Origin: Phanerodontia chrysosporium
Taxonomy: Eukaryota > Basidiomycota > Agaricomycetes > Polyporales > Phanerochaetaceae
Assembly (NCBI GenBank): GCA_001910725.1
Contig: MJGA01000002.1
Span: 186,001-250,000 of the forward strand
Direction: 5' to 3'
Length of the DNA stretch: 64,000 nt
Shown: positions 34,063-46,826 of the stretch, one piece after another
How the letters are laid out: each line of letters begins with the position of its first letter
How positions within the stretch are numbered: position 1 is the stretch's first letter
Program-made: the position numbers and the translations under genes
The notes under the pieces: generated by a model
What the model was told of the DNA's origin: nothing
Databases searched by the model: none
What the model saw: the letters and a program-made list of their open reading frames with translations, nothing else

Positions 34063-35644
34063 TATTGCGCTGGAGCCTGCGTTAGACGTATAGCAGACTG
34101 GGGTGCAGCCAGTGGTGGGATCTCGGAAGGCAGTCCACTCGCTTCAGTACCGAATATATGTATTAGTCACATAGAGTTCGCGGAGGGCGTGATTGCCTTC
34201 GCTGCCGCTCCGCGTGCTGTTTGGCAAATGAAATGAGGGTGACAGACACCGCACATGTCGTGAGGCGGTATTGAAATTCAGGCGCCTGAGCTAAAAGAAC
34301 CACCTTTTGCCTAAACGTCGATGTAGCCATTGACGCTAGAAGGAGCGGCAAAGACAAGTCAGGCGCAAGCCGATCGCAGTCCCGGAACACCATTATGCAT
34401 ACCGAAGATCTGCTGCTTCAGGCACTGCAGTGACGCCAACAAGGGGGAGCTTGTGAACGAGGCTCTAACGCAACAGGCACATTGTCATCGCCGAAGAAGT
34501 AGATGCCACGTAAGCACTCTCCTACCTGCACTCCAATAGTATCAAATGGCCCTGAGCCAAGCCCATGCTCGCGTTAAAGTCTTCGCACGACGGCGAATCT
34601 CAAGCGTCAGTCCTGCAGCCGGCGGTTCCGGATCAGCTCCAAATTCCTACGATGAACGATCGGACATTACCCCCGAGTCATCTTCCCTCTTGCGCTCCTG
34701 TGAGATTGAATGACTCAGCTAAGCAGTGCGTCTCCGTGGGTTGGTCCGGTCTTCAGATCTTGGACCTACAAAACGAGGAGCGCCTTGACATCGTAGAGAC
34801 GCAAGGTATTGTGTCAGTACCAGACGACGAATTCGTTCATATTGCATCCGCGGCGGCACACACCGCGGCGAGCATGCATTTGTGTTACTAAGTATATCCA
34901 ATGTCTAAACGTTGAATATATGCGCTGCCATATGGACAAAGGTACGACTCACCGACCTCCCCCCGCCGCGCAAGTAAAGCTCGTATAGTATACCTTCTCT
35001 CCGTCATAGGTGGCCATGCCTTCGAGCGAAACCTGGAGATCCACAAGCACCTTAAACCTGCACATCGATCTCGATAGTTCAGAGTCTAAGATGGTAAACA
35101 TGGAGGATAGAACCTAAGTGATGAGACAGCGGTTGTAGGAGAGCAACATAGCCAGGGTTAGGGTTGATCAATGATTTCGGCTGTTCCCGAGAGCCCTCTG
35201 TTCCCTGCCCTCAGCTCGACTAAGCTTCAAGCTACACTCAAATGACCTCCCTATGCCCTGCGCTTGGTTGACTTCCTTCCTTGGGTATCTAGAAATACCC
35301 GCTACTTATTTCGCGCTGCTAGGACCGACGCTGGCGGCCGACTGATGCCGTGAACGTGGGACTGTGCCATTCCTGTTCCTGTGGCGCAAGCAGTGTTGCG
35401 AGTGCCGAGGAATGGGGTGCAATTCTACGTATTCTCCACAAGACACGTAAGCCATGTAATCTAGCAGGAACTTATCTAAAGCATTACACCATAAACTAAG
35501 CCCGATAAGAAGTCGAAGAGTCTAAGTGTAAGTTCGCTAAGTCCATGAAAGAAGCCCAAAGGAACGAGAAGGGTGCCCGAGGTATACTCTGTCTACATGT
35601 TTTATAATATCAAGTGTCCTTTTCCATGCGCTAGGGTATCTAGT
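34063..35644. other. Intergenic, no convincing gene
   Basis: Open frames at 34330-34539 and 34565-34891 (+) lack any domain and consistent introns. A telomere-like GGGTTAGGGTTG string lies at 35155-35166. The right end should hold the 3' end of the UbiA gene. Confidence 0.4.
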
Positions 35645-36797
35645 TTAGAAACACATGACTCCGGTCCTCGCGTGCAAAGGCAGTATGTGTACCGCCATGA
35701 GCCATACCTGACAGAGCAAGGTGAGTATGGGAGCGGTGACACTCAAGAGGATGGCTCACGTTATAGAAGAGGTAAGAAGATTTGTCGTCAGCTGCGCTCC
35801 GTCGGGTATAGTATCGAAAGCCGATGAAGGTGCCCAGGGTGACGAGAGATGCGGTGCACAGGCAGCCAATGGACCAGTACCAGCTCAGCGCCAGCGACCA
35901 TCCGACCAGAGCGACGAGCGTACACGCCCGCGAGAACTCTGGCGCATAGATGGGGAAGGTGACTCTGCCAAGCAGTCGGTCCCCTTCTACGTCCGCAAAG
36001 TCCTGCGCCTGGATCGTCGTGAAGATCAAGGCGCCGCTGATGCATACAGCCGCGGTAGACACGGTGTCCATGCCGCTGCTGGCACCTGGAAGACGCATAT
36101 AAGCAAGATAGTCGCCTCGAAGAGTTCACTTGGTTCGACTTACCCATTGTTTTGGTGGCACCAATCTCAAAAGTGGTGTACCCCGCGATGTTGCACAGGT
36201 TCTTCCCGATGTGGTGCCCCGCAAGGCCCATCTCGTCGTAGAGGTACGTCGTGACGAACAGGCCCATGCTCGATAGCACGACGCCGGGGCCATACATCGC
36301 GGAACACCAGGTGCACAGGCTGACGACGACCCAGCGGAGCACGACGGCCTGCGCCTGCGTGATGCGCCCCGCGGGGAGCGGCCGCCACGGCTTGTTGACC
36401 GCGTCCTCGGCCTCGCCGTGCGCCTGGTTGGAGACGTTGCACATGAACTGGTGCATCCAGATCCAGAGCAGGCCGAGGAGCAGCCGGGAGGCGGAGTGCA
36501 GCGGCGCCGTTGCGCAGGCGAACAGAGACTGGGTGTGCGGTCAGCGTGCGGCTGGTAAAATAGATGGACGGGGCGACTTACAACTGGGATGAAGATGGTC
36601 TTCAGGTCTGAGATGGTGAATAGCAACACGGTCTTCGCGTGGTAGCGCAGACGAGAAAGGGTGGGCTTCATGGTCAGAGACCAGTGAGTGAGCACGGGGC
36701 GTATTGCGGTGCTGGATGCAGCTACGACACTGTCCTGCATATTATATGCTTGCTCGCTTTCTAGCACATGAAACAGCCTCTCTAGGCAGTGCGCCAT
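35645..36797 (-). CDS. UbiA-superfamily membrane prenyltransferase / terpene cyclase-like protein
   Basis: Four exons (36797-36582, 36528-36144, 36085-35760 and 35707-35645) join without a break to give 329 residues, the usual size for UbiA enzymes. The first Asp-rich region is NQAHGEAEDAVNKPWRPLPA (about residues 103-122). The second is DFADVEGDRLLGRVTFP in the third exon. Both match the two metal-diphosphate motifs of the superfamily. Hydrophobic helices lie between them (VVLRWVVVSLCTWCSAMY, SSMGLFVTTYLYDEMG) and near the end (VWLMAVHILPLHARTG). UbiA proteins act in membranes on isoprenyl diphosphates. Fungal relatives include both aromatic prenyltransferases and UbiA-type sesquiterpene cyclases, and the substrate here is undecided. 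No terpene cluster is visible; the nearest P450 is a pseudogene 9 kb away. Confidence 0.85.
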
Positions 36798-38670
36798 TGT
36801 GTTTCCTTCTGTGGTTCAGTGGTTTGGCAGGAGCGACCTTCGCAGATCTCGCTACGCAGATGTTCCAGTGTTGAAACGCACATACCTCGTGCTTTCCCAT
36901 GCGCGTCGCGATCCGCGGAGACAGCTCGCCTCGCTACGGAGAGCACTATCGAAAGGCTGTGATGTCAACGGACCATGTATGACGCCCAGGACATGCTGAG
37001 GAGTCATGGTTGCGCCCAGCGGCACGGTCTGCGGCCCCGCCGTTGCGTCTTTGTGGCGTCGATCGAGCATTCAGGGGCCCCTTGGCAACGGTCTCGCCGG
37101 TCCGCGGGAAGGGCATGTTTCGTCGCAGTGATTGAATCATGCATTTCTGCAGCGGAAAGGCTATGTTCTGCATGTGGCGAGATTTGAGGAGCGCCCAGTC
37201 AAGTTCGAAAGGTGACCGTGACGGAGCCTGATGACGTGCTAGAATATATCGTAAATTCGACCTGACCCCGAGTAAATTCTAGTGAAATGCCGGGAAGCTG
37301 TAGCTCTGGCAACGGATTCCTGCCAGCATCGTCTGACCATGGGCCGTGAAAACGTCGATCGATCGAGTACGCTGGGGCTGGACATCACGCCACAGGCCCG
37401 AACCTAAACTGTGGAAAGCTTTCGCGGGGCGGATGACCGAAAGCAAGGGGGTTCCTTTCCGGCGATCATGCTGTCCCGCCACAGTCACCCGGCGGCAGCC
37501 TGCGATCCTCCCTTCGAGTTAACGGGACGGTCATGACGAATGACCATCACGTACCTTACGCCGTATTTCGGGGTACGGCCCGCTGCGCGGTCTACACCGT
37601 GTATAACACCGTTCGTTCGTTTGCGCTTTCCTGGCGCAACGTCCGGCGAAGTGGCGAAACGTTCTGAGGCTAAGTTGTGTGATTGAGCAAATGCTTAGCG
37701 ATTCGGAGCCGCAGCGATACTCGGCCTGAAGGAGGTAGCGCATGATTCGACGCCGCACTCAGAGAATGCACAGCCAGGGAAACAGAGGCAACTAATCCTG
37801 GAGGGTAAATGGCAGAAAGCAGCTGCCAGCCGGTGGTGGGTGACTTGATCGAAAAAGTAGGGTTAGGGCCTATCAGATCACTTCGGCAGTTGCCGGAGAC
37901 TGCGGCCGAGGCGGTCAACGCTACCGCAGTGCACCGATCCACAATGGACGATTATTGAAGTCGAAGCAAACAGCGTTGCTTCATATACAACCAGTGAATA
38001 TTTTGGTAAGTCTTAAAGAGCCTAGTATGACCAATCAGGGATGATGACGCTGTCCAACTTTCGAGGTGGCACTCGAGTCGCCCTCGAGAGGCGTGAATGC
38101 AGTAGACACTGGCGGCGAAGACGTTATGCTCAAGGTCATTGTCAACACTGATAAACCATCCTTGGTAGCTGAGGAGGGGTCCCTATTCAGTTCCTCAAGA
38201 CTCGTTTTTACGAGATATGCCAGACAAGAGTGCAGCCACAGAGCGCCCGCTGGGTTGGAACTTCCTTTGTCTTCGCTGATGGGCTGGCTCCCTCGGAGTT
38301 TCGACCGCTGAACGAAAAGCCCGGTTCATCCAATGGTACCGCCGCCGAAGCACCAACGCACCCAACTCAGCAGCTGAGACCAGTCGCAGTTGAAAGGTCC
38401 GGGCGCCGAGCGGCAAGCAATCGCCCAACCCCCCTTTCCCTCTCCCTTTTTGGACCCCTTGCTTGGGCCAGGCTTCGGACGTAACAATTGCCACTGGTAG
38501 CTGGCTTTTGTACTGCGTAATACTCGCTATCGAACCCCCCCCCCCCACACACACACACACACCCTCAATTTCCGTTCACGCTTTCGCGCCACATATCGAC
38601 TCTCGACGCAGCGACGTCTCCTACCCAAACGTCCCGCACCACCTCGGTACACAACACAGCCATCGTCAAC
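36798..38670. other. Intergenic with simple repeat at right end
   Basis: About 1.9 kb without a gene I can support. Open frames are short and overlapping. The last 140 bases hold a C-run plus (AC)n tract upstream of the next start codon. Confidence 0.45.
38535..38562. repeat. C12 tract followed by (AC)8 microsatellite
   Basis: Twelve C residues at 38535-38546 run straight into eight AC units. The tract lies about 110 bases upstream of the start codon at 38671, so length changes could affect the promoter. Confidence 0.9.
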
Positions 38671-41600
38671 ATGAGAGGCATTCAAGGCCTGAAATCTCTT
38701 TTTTCGACCCCATCTTCGAGCCAGAAGGGCGGCAAGACGCGAACCCGTAAGTTCATGGTTGAACTCGCCTCAACCCATTGTTCAATTTCGTTTTCTTAGC
38801 ATTCAACTTACGCCCGTACCATCTATTGTCTATGACGAAGAGGCACATGGCTCGAAGCGCAACCAATGCCCAGAGGGCAGATTCTATACTCTCACTGGTG
38901 CGTCTGCCTCTCGACGTCGAAAGCGGCTCTCCACCCACCGTCAAGATCGCCATCCAGGGAGTACAGGCTACGACAGAGGTGTTACCAATGAAGCCAGAGG
39001 TTGCCGAACAACAACACGGACCATATACAGAGAGTGGAACCGAATGTGAGAAGGTTGGCATTTCTTGTGGCGCAGGGCACCCGACCGTGAAAGCGATTTT
39101 GCCCCTCAAACATGACGTGAACAACACAGCGAGTGAGTGGCTATGTTCTCGCTTGAGTTTATACCGCTTGCCTACCTATGGAATAACCAACTTTTCCTTC
39201 ATAAGAACAAGTCGGCGCACATGCTGCTCTCGAGGAACACTACATCGTAGCCGCCCACCGTTCGCATAAGCTGCATGCAGCCGAGGTTACAGCAGGCGAT
39301 TGGCAACAGGTTATTGGTGGTTCAGCTCCCGCCAAGCCTCGTTCCCTCCGGTCGTCCTCGGGTCAACGTGTTTCAGACGATGGACGCTACCCAACTCCTA
39401 CTTCCTCGGGCATCTCGAAGTCGCTCTTCACATCAACATCTCCCCGTCACGTCGTAAGACGTTGTGTTGGAGGTGGTGTTGGAGGTGCAAGAGTACGACG
39501 AAGACTTGTGGAATGCTCAGGTATCTGGAAGGGGAGACGTCGACAGTGGCCAGGTAAGAAATAGGTTTCTCTCCACTGTTGCGGATCCTCAACGTTTGCC
39601 TCGTCTCAGGACCACCTCGACACCGTGAGCCAACGGATGGACTGGACTTCGATGTCCTCACTTCGTATATTGTTCCGCCGACCGAACCGGTCACGGTCAT
39701 GATGATGACTCAAGGGTCAGCCCCGCTGCCGTTTCCTATGCCAGTTGTCGCAGACGTCGCCACGGGAGAATATTTCTTTCAGACCATGTCCTCGTCCCAG
39801 CGCGCGACGGGCCCTGCCCCGTCCACCATCTCCTCCTACTCTAAGCTGGCGCAGGCTCTGGGACCTCCCGCGTCGAAGACCAATCACGTTCCCATCTCTC
39901 ACACCGCACCAGAAGGGGAAGTCGATGCTTTTGAGTCGTCTGGAAATACTCGAACGGCCAGCTCGGACTCGTCTAAGGCACTTCCTGCTTCCGCCACACC
40001 GCCCAACACCGTCGTCTCCAGCGCCGCGTCCGCGTCCCCCTACATTGCCATCCTGGTATACGAATCACCTGACGAGTCCCCGCCTGCGCTTGCGCCCCCC
40101 TTGGCGGAACGAAAGATGAAAGGCTTGCGGAAATCGGCGATGATCAGATGCGCGAACGCCAAGGCATCGTTGGCTGCAGCTAGCGGTAGGCCTTCGAACT
40201 CCCCCAGCCTTCCCCCAGCCTCCGTGCAGTCGCCTGCGAATGCGAACAGTGTTTCCGGGTCCGCCGACGAGCATTCGCCGCCTCCCGTATCTCCTGATAC
40301 ACCCTCCGATTCTGGACAGCTGCCGTCGCCTGCCACCCAACCTGCCCCTTGCACATCCCAACCGGCGGCGGCTCCCATTGCAAGCGAAGCTAGTATCGTG
40401 GACTCCACGCAGCACGTTCAGCTGGCAAAGGAGGGAGACGCCGAAGTCTCCGCAGTCGAACCGAACGAAGCAAGCGATATTGCAGGTATGTACTAGAAGG
40501 GACCTTCTCTCGACAGATGCTAATGATATCGAACCAGGGGAAAGCGACGCTACTAATGCCCCTGTGCACGAGCCCAACATTCCAGCCCTCATCCAACCTA
40601 CCACTGGACAGGTGGAACAAGGTGCCATGGTATCAAGCGTAGCGGAAGTTCTGCCACCGCTGCAGCCTCAGATACCGCTCTCTACCGAGGGTACAGCTGC
40701 AGCGGGCGCATGCCCGCCAAATTCTAACGGCGAGGCTGTTCCGTGGAATCCTTTGCAAGACGTGATCGATACGTTCTTTGGGGACATGGGGATCATCTTC
40801 ACGCCACCGCTTCCACCTGAGCAGCATCATGATGCCGAACCCGAGAGTACTCCTGCTGTCGCGTGGTCGGACTACCTTCATCCAGTCACGCTTGGCTCGA
40901 CATACGATACCGCTTCAGTGTTTGCTCAGCATTCAACCCTTCCTGCAGCTGCTGCTAGTGGAGTAATCGAGTCACCATTAGCTGGTCCCTCTCACCCATA
41001 CGCTGCACCCTCATACGCTACATATGAGCCTGTGCAAACAACACAATTCTCCAATTTCCTCCCCTCGGATATGTCCGACCAATGGCAGCAGGTGCCCCCG
41101 GATCCCACCGCCGTCTATAATTCGTCGGACATGCCTATGTCACCCGCGTACCAGTCGCCCATCCCCTCGTCGCGGACGTTCGCCGTCCCGTCCACGTCCG
41201 CACCATGCGAGCAACAAATGACTGATGACGACGACGACGACGACGACGCGGACATGGTGCATATCTGCTCGATTACGTCGGGTATGACTCTCCAAGAGGA
41301 CGCGTACGACTCGCAGATGAGTGAATACCAAGGTGCTTCCACCTGGAACAATCTCGGTGTCTACGGCTTCCCGGAGGTAGTTCTGGTGCCTTCGGATGAG
41401 GACGCGGCTATATACTTCCATGAAACTACAGAATCGTTTGCCCAGCCGTTCTACCTCGATCCAGCTGCCCCAATTGCACCTGATGATCAGACCGTCTTCA
41501 CAAGCCAGGATCCTAGCCAGGTGTTCCCGAGTCAGTCGGCCTACGTCCCGGACGCGTCTGAGTTCGCTGTCGCTGCTTCGGATGCGAATGCTGCTCTGTC

Positions 41601-42899
41601 CAATGAACCACCCCTCCGTCCTACCTCGATATTGTCGGAGCCGGCCGCGGCTGACTCGGAGAGCCACGAGGGGCCTCAGACTGGACCCATCTCATCTGCA
41701 GAGGTTCAAGAGACGACAATCGTTATCTCAGACGATGATCGTCCTACCAAAGACAGCGTCTGTTCCACTGTTCCTTCTGTGCCGCACGATGACAATGCCT
41801 CAGACGTGAGGGCCGAATCAGCGACAGAGCTTTCGCCTTCTCGACTAGAAACGGCCTCTGGCAACTCGGTTGTGGCCGCAGACCAGAAGGAAGAAACCTG
41901 TCCGGAGACTTCTTCCGCACGGGATACCAAGGACGAGAGGGTGGATGATGCCGTATCCGCCTTACTGAGTCTATCGCTTTCAATGACTCCCACCTCGTCC
42001 AGTTACGAGTACGGGTGGGGACAGCGGGACCACCGACCTTCGACTGCAGGAACCAGCACCGCAGCCCTTCCCAGATATTACAGCACCCGCAGAACGTCCT
42101 CAGAATACGCTGTTCGTTCTCTCGGCGCCGTCAGGTACAACACCGAGCGCTGCCACCACCACACTAGCCGGTCGCCGAGGCGTGACAGCGAGAGGCAAGG
42201 GTCCCAAGAGGAAGCCACATACAGGGGCGTCCCGAACCGCAGGCACGGCTGCCCCCAGATCGTCCATCACGATAGCACCGGACACTGCAGAGGATAACGA
42301 GCGTCCCGAGAACCTTGGACGTGCGAAGAAAGCCAGGGTGGATCCTGCGGAATCGCAAGAGGCACTGCCCGCTGCCACGCCGAAATCGCGCCCACGGAAA
42401 CCCCAGCCACCATCATTCACATTGGACGAGTTTACGCTCGAGGTCTTGGAGGCGTATGTGATGTTCGAGGACTTCCATGTGCATTCGCTCGGGTTTTCCC
42501 GTGGCGGGGCGGCGGCGGGCGACGCTCAGAAGCCAGAACAGCTGGAGGCACCGGACCCTGGGCAGTGTGTGGCATGGTTGGCAGACGTGTGCCACCTGCG
42601 GCGAAAGCTGCTGGAAGCTTGGGACAAGAGGCAGAAGCAGGGTTGGGACGAAGCGCGCTTCCTCGCCGACGTCGAGAACAAGCTCAAGGACAAGCCGTTG
42701 CACAGGCAAGCTGCGCTGCACTTCTTCGGGAGGAAGACCCAGTGCGTCTCATACGTCCCAAGGCGCCTGGTGGTACGAAGACCCTGCAGCATTCTATTCT
42801 CGTTATCCGGATCTGCTTGAGCATCTTTCCGCGTCTTACCGTGACGGACGATGTTATCCCCCGGCGTACAACAATTTTCCTGTAATCCAGTTGACGTAG
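38671..42899 (+). CDS. Large low-complexity hypothetical protein with ordered C-terminal region
   Basis: I do not recognise this gene. The start at 38671 gives MRGIQGLKSLFSTPSSSQKG, a basic N-terminus, then several exons up to 39.6 kb whose junctions I could not all fix. A long exon from about 39610 to 40489 splices (GTATGTACTAG donor, AACCAG acceptor) to a second long exon at about 40539-42000. Both are Ser/Pro/Ala-rich with acidic patches, including a run of eight Asp. A further intron near 42005-42060 leads to a basic segment (RGKGPKRKPHTG, KKARVD), possibly a nuclear signal. An ordered region follows: FTLDEFTLEVLEAYVMFEDF, CVAWLADVCHLRRKLLEAWD. The last part, WYEDPAAFYSRYPDLLEHLS to PVIQLT, is in another frame, which two single-base losses at about 42762 and 42770 would reconcile. 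Confidence 0.55.
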
Positions 42900-43123
42900 T
42901 AATGATAATTGGAGGCCTCATATCGCGTGCATCGAGTCTTCTCTTTATCATGAGCGAATTCGGAAAGGGCAATACATGAAGGTAATTTAAGATGAGAATT
43001 CATAGGATTACAGTAAATGCGCCAAGTCAAGGCAACGCTGACACCGCTGAGCGTAATCCAGGGTCGCGGCTGTCTTTTGATACATCGCGAAAAACAAGAA
43101 TATACATCCGGTATTCGTTACAT

Positions 43124-44557
43124 CTAAATCAACAAGAAACCTGGAGAGATCCAACTAACCAAAGTGAACGACCTAGCGGTGTGTCGCGGTCCCAGCACCT
43201 CCGCGACGGCACGTATGGCTTCAGCGCCTTCAATGCTCGCCTGGTTCCACTCCGTCGAATATATGCCATCGAAGCTGAGCTCCTGGAAGGTGTCCGCCTG
43301 GAAGCAGCGTGCGCCGAGGAAGCGGCGCCAGTTGTACGACGCGAAGGACGTGTCGTGGTGCGACGTCGCGCTGGCCGCCTTGAGGATGATCCCGGCCGCG
43401 AAGCCAAGGTGGACGTGCGTGAGCGCGCCGCGGCGCGCCGTCTCTAGCATGACGAAGACCTCGTCGAGCACGCCATGCGCGACGCGGATCAGGTCCGCGC
43501 GCGCGGAGAGCGCGTGCATCGGAATGTCGTGCACCTCCAGCATGCGCAGCTTCGGGAAGTGCCCGAGAGCGGGCAGCCGGAAGGAGTCTGTTTTGGGGCT
43601 CCTGGTCAGCGAAACATAACGCGCGGGATAATGGGACTCACGCGAAAGCCAGTCGTTGAGGCGGTGGCTGGGGATGCGCAAGATGAGCTCCTCCAGGCCC
43701 GTTAGACGCGCCAAGAATGTGAAAGTGGCGTCTTCGGTGAAGGGACGCAGCCCTCCGTCGGTGGGCTCCAGCTCGAGGCTCCCCAGGTGAGCGCCATTGA
43801 CGGTACCCGTCAAGACGTTGAGCATGGTCATGAAAGACGTAGGTCGGTAGCTTTCGATGCGTAGCCATGTTGTTTCTAGAGGAGCCAGCCGCTGCATGTT
43901 GAAAGGCCCTTCGAAAGAGATGTTGCGGCCGAGGGCACGGTTACTGACGGACGGGATGTATTCGTCTTTGAAGTCCAGGTCGTCGATCCGCTCGAATGCA
44001 CTGAGGAACGCCTGCATACACGAGATGTCTGCGACGAAGCTCGCCATGTTGACAAGGCGGAGCGATTCGAGCGAGAGACGCGCTTCCCTGAGCTGTGCCA
44101 GGTCGGGTGAAGTAGGATGGAAGTCGGCTGGCCAGCCCACGAGGGGAAGCAGCCACATGTCTAGATAGATAGGTGTGGAGTGTAGCTCAAGCGACTCGAG
44201 TTTTGGAAGCAGCGACAGGACTGATACGAGCTCGTTCACCGAAAAGGTGTGAGCTACGATTGCGCCGTCTGGTGAGCCGGAGTGAGATCCATGACGGCGT
44301 CCACCGGCCCAACCATCTGTCGACTCGATGATGAAGTGCCGAATGTTCTCGCGCGCGCGTTCGGTGAATTGCAGGTAGTCATATAGGGCGGTGACAACTG
44401 GCCGCACTACCTTGAACTTGCGGAAGTAGAGCCGCGTGCTCCAGACTGTCCATGATTTGCAAACGAGCGTGCAGGCGGCCAGCGTGACTCTGTCCGAGAT
44501 GAACTCGAGTACTAGGTCGGTCAGCTCTTGCGGAAGGTCGTTCACACTGCACCGCAT
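43124..44557 (-). CDS. F-box protein, separate subfamily
   Basis: The open frame of 477 codons starts MRCSVNDLPQELTDLVLEFI. It is followed by a classical F-box (residues about 7-45: TLAACTLVCKSWTVWSTRLY), which binds Skp1 in SCF ubiquitin ligases. A 54-nt stretch (43588-43641) with a GTGAGT donor, CTGAC branch site and CAG acceptor is probably an in-frame intron; splicing gives 459 residues reading DWLSHSFRLPALGHF. The body has loosely repeated leucine-rich segments (LPKLESLELHSTP, LTGLEELILRIPSHR, FPKLRMLEVHDIP). It lacks the MHRCL start and phase-0 intron of the other three F-box genes, so it belongs to another, more canonical branch. The target is unknown. Confidence 0.88.
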   Translation of the reverse strand: MRCSVNDLPQELTDLVLEFISDRVTLAACTLVCKSWTVWSTRLYFRKFKVVRPVVTALYDYLQFTERARENIRHFIIESTDGWAGGRRHGSHSGSPDGAIVAHTFSVNELVSVLSLLPKLESLELHSTPIYLDMWLLPLVGWPADFHPTSPDLAQLREARLSLESLRLVNMASFVADISCMQAFLSAFERIDDLDFKDEYIPSVSNRALGRNISFEGPFNMQRLAPLETTWLRIESYRPTSFMTMLNVLTGTVNGAHLGSLELEPTDGGLRPFTEDATFTFLARLTGLEELILRIPSHRLNDWLSRESHYPARYVSLTRSPKTDSFRLPALGHFPKLRMLEVHDIPMHALSARADLIRVAHGVLDEVFVMLETARRGALTHVHLGFAAGIILKAASATSHHDTSFASYNWRRFLGARCFQADTFQELSFDGIYSTEWNQASIEGAEAIRAVAEVLGPRHTARSFTLVSWISPGFLLI

Positions 44558-46826
44558 GTTGATGTTGAGACATCCTTTACACTAATATGTACAAATAGGG
44601 GGAGCCAGGCACTTTCGTGAATTTCACGTAGAGACAAGAGATGAGGAACGCACGGTAACGTCGCTTTCAAGCCATAGATCTGGACTCGGTGGACGGAAGC
44701 AATCCCAGATGGGCCGCGGGGCCGGATTTGGCCAGGAAGGGCCGGGAAGTGCTTGGACTGTCCAAACCGGACGCGGGATACAGGGAGGGGAACAAAAGAC
44801 GCGAAAGGTTGAAATGGGGAAATAGGAAAATGAGGGACCATGGCTGGTCGTTGTAGAAATGGGTTGTGTGACAATGGATTATGGGCTACAGAAAGTAAGG
44901 GGTGTGTGGCGTTGTCTTGAAGGCGGACACAGACAGAAACACGCGAGAAAGCTCACCTTGTACCACTCCTGGTGTGTCTACGTCCATCGCATCGTCATCT
45001 GGAGCGTTTTGTACCACAATTTGGGGTGGTCCAGCCACCCATCCGCTTGTTGTTTGAGCGTTGAAAGCCATCCTTGTCGCTGGCGAAGGACCCGGATGTC
45101 CTTGGTCGCGATGCGTGCGAAGAGGTCGCAGGGCACCAGACGAGAGGAATAGTACGAGGTCGCCGCGCTGCGCAGCAGGGTCGGTGTTGGCGAGTCAGGA
45201 CAAAGGTCGGTCCCGTGTGGCACAGGCGTCGACGACCTGTGTTTCCTCTCTGGGAAGAGTCACGTGAGATGCCCGCAAGGTTCGCTGCGCTCTCGTATGA
45301 GGATGCATACGCTCCGTGCAGATGGGAGAGCCTTCAGCAAGCCCCAGCTTTAGTCGTCTAGTACGGCAGCCTGGCATACTAACATCACTGTGAAGGCAAA
45401 GAGGCGTAAGATGTAGGGCTCCCTACCTTCCTAATGAATAAGAACACATACCAACTCTCAATCAGAACCCCCTAGGCAGGTAAGACCAATTGTTCCGCTC
45501 GTTATATATCAGAGGCAGCGGCAAGCTTGGATCGGTCGAGGCAGAAAACGACTTTACAGTCTCGTGTGTGACCGAGACAGGAAGCAATGTTGCCATGTAA
45601 GCGATGCCATCCTGACTGGATTCACTGCAGAATCAATTTTTGCAATTGTAGCAGTCGTATGTTCCTGGTATCCTAGCTTGAAAGGCCGAGTTATGTCAGT
45701 TGGATGTCGTTGTAGACGTGGCTACGTTTCCGGAGAGAAGATTGCTGCACTACTTGATATGGCAATTCAGAGATTTCACACGCCCATCGTACACATTGTC
45801 GCTCCTCCTGCTATCTTATCTTAGCCCCTCACCGCCAGCACATCCGAGTCTCTGCACTCATCACCGACAGTTCCGCGACAAAGCAAGTGGCGGGTACATA
45901 CGCTTACAGGATGCAATACAGGATGTAGCATTGAAGACGCTAGAATATACTTATTGGTCGGTGCCCCCACAATGGCCGCATGAGGTCAACATGTTCCGAC
46001 TCGAGGTGCGTTATCGCATACCGTAGCTCCGCATTGTGCATCTTTGTTTTTTCTCACCTCAATCTCTAGCCGCCCTTGAAACTTGTATCGATCGACCGCT
46101 CGCTCCAGAGCCGCGTCCACGATCAGGGCACAACCGCCTACCACGGGGAACCCAGCTGCTTATGCCCGAGGTTACAGAGACGTCGGGAACAGACAGGAAG
46201 GTCAGTGCTCTCGAATAGCCACCCTCCCGATACATGGAGCGTTCGCTCACCTGAGTTTGTCCCTGCAGTAAGAAGAGCGAAAGCTGCAGAACGCGCAGCT
46301 GTCTCACGCGGCCACACCCGGCGGGCGAAATTGATTTTCTGACTCCGGAATAACACGTTGCTTCCGCTCCCCGCGGGTTTAAGAGAGTTGATACCTGGGC
46401 TCGCAGAGGCCGCAGTGGCCCTCTTTGAAACACTCTGTATCCAGTGCTGCTCCTCATATACAGAGCCAGGAATCGTCCAGCGCAGTGTACGTCATCTACT
46501 CGAGAGGCCTGGCGCGCTGCAGCGCAAGCGCACCCAGGCTTGCTCCGCCCCAGGCGCGCTCGATCGCCGTCGATCGTCTGCTTCTCACGGCGCTGTGGTT
46601 GAGTAAGGCCGGTGGGGCCAAGGGGCGGAAAAGACACCTGCATGGATCTAAGACATGAAGTCGGCCACTTCATAGCACATTCATTCGCGCCCCTTTGCAC
46701 CCCACTTCTTGTCATGCGACGTCCACCTTCTTCCTGAGGTCTTCACGTCGTGAGTGCTTCGCTAGCTCTTTCTATTGAACGTGCCGCTCAGTGACCTGGC
46801 GGACCTCAGAAGCGATCGATGGGAGG
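44558..46826. other. Intergenic, no supported gene
   Basis: About 2.3 kb. A short minus-strand frame at 44886-45071 starts MAFNAQTTSGWVAGPPQIVV and could be a first exon, but no continuation could be chained. Other frames (45074-45361, 46059-46715) show no domain or exon pattern. Confidence 0.4.

Noticed and set aside
44886..45071. Possible short gene starting MAFNAQTTSGWVAGPP on the minus strand
   Set aside because: It looks protein-like but no second exon could be chained and the frame runs into a stop after a possible donor; too little to call.
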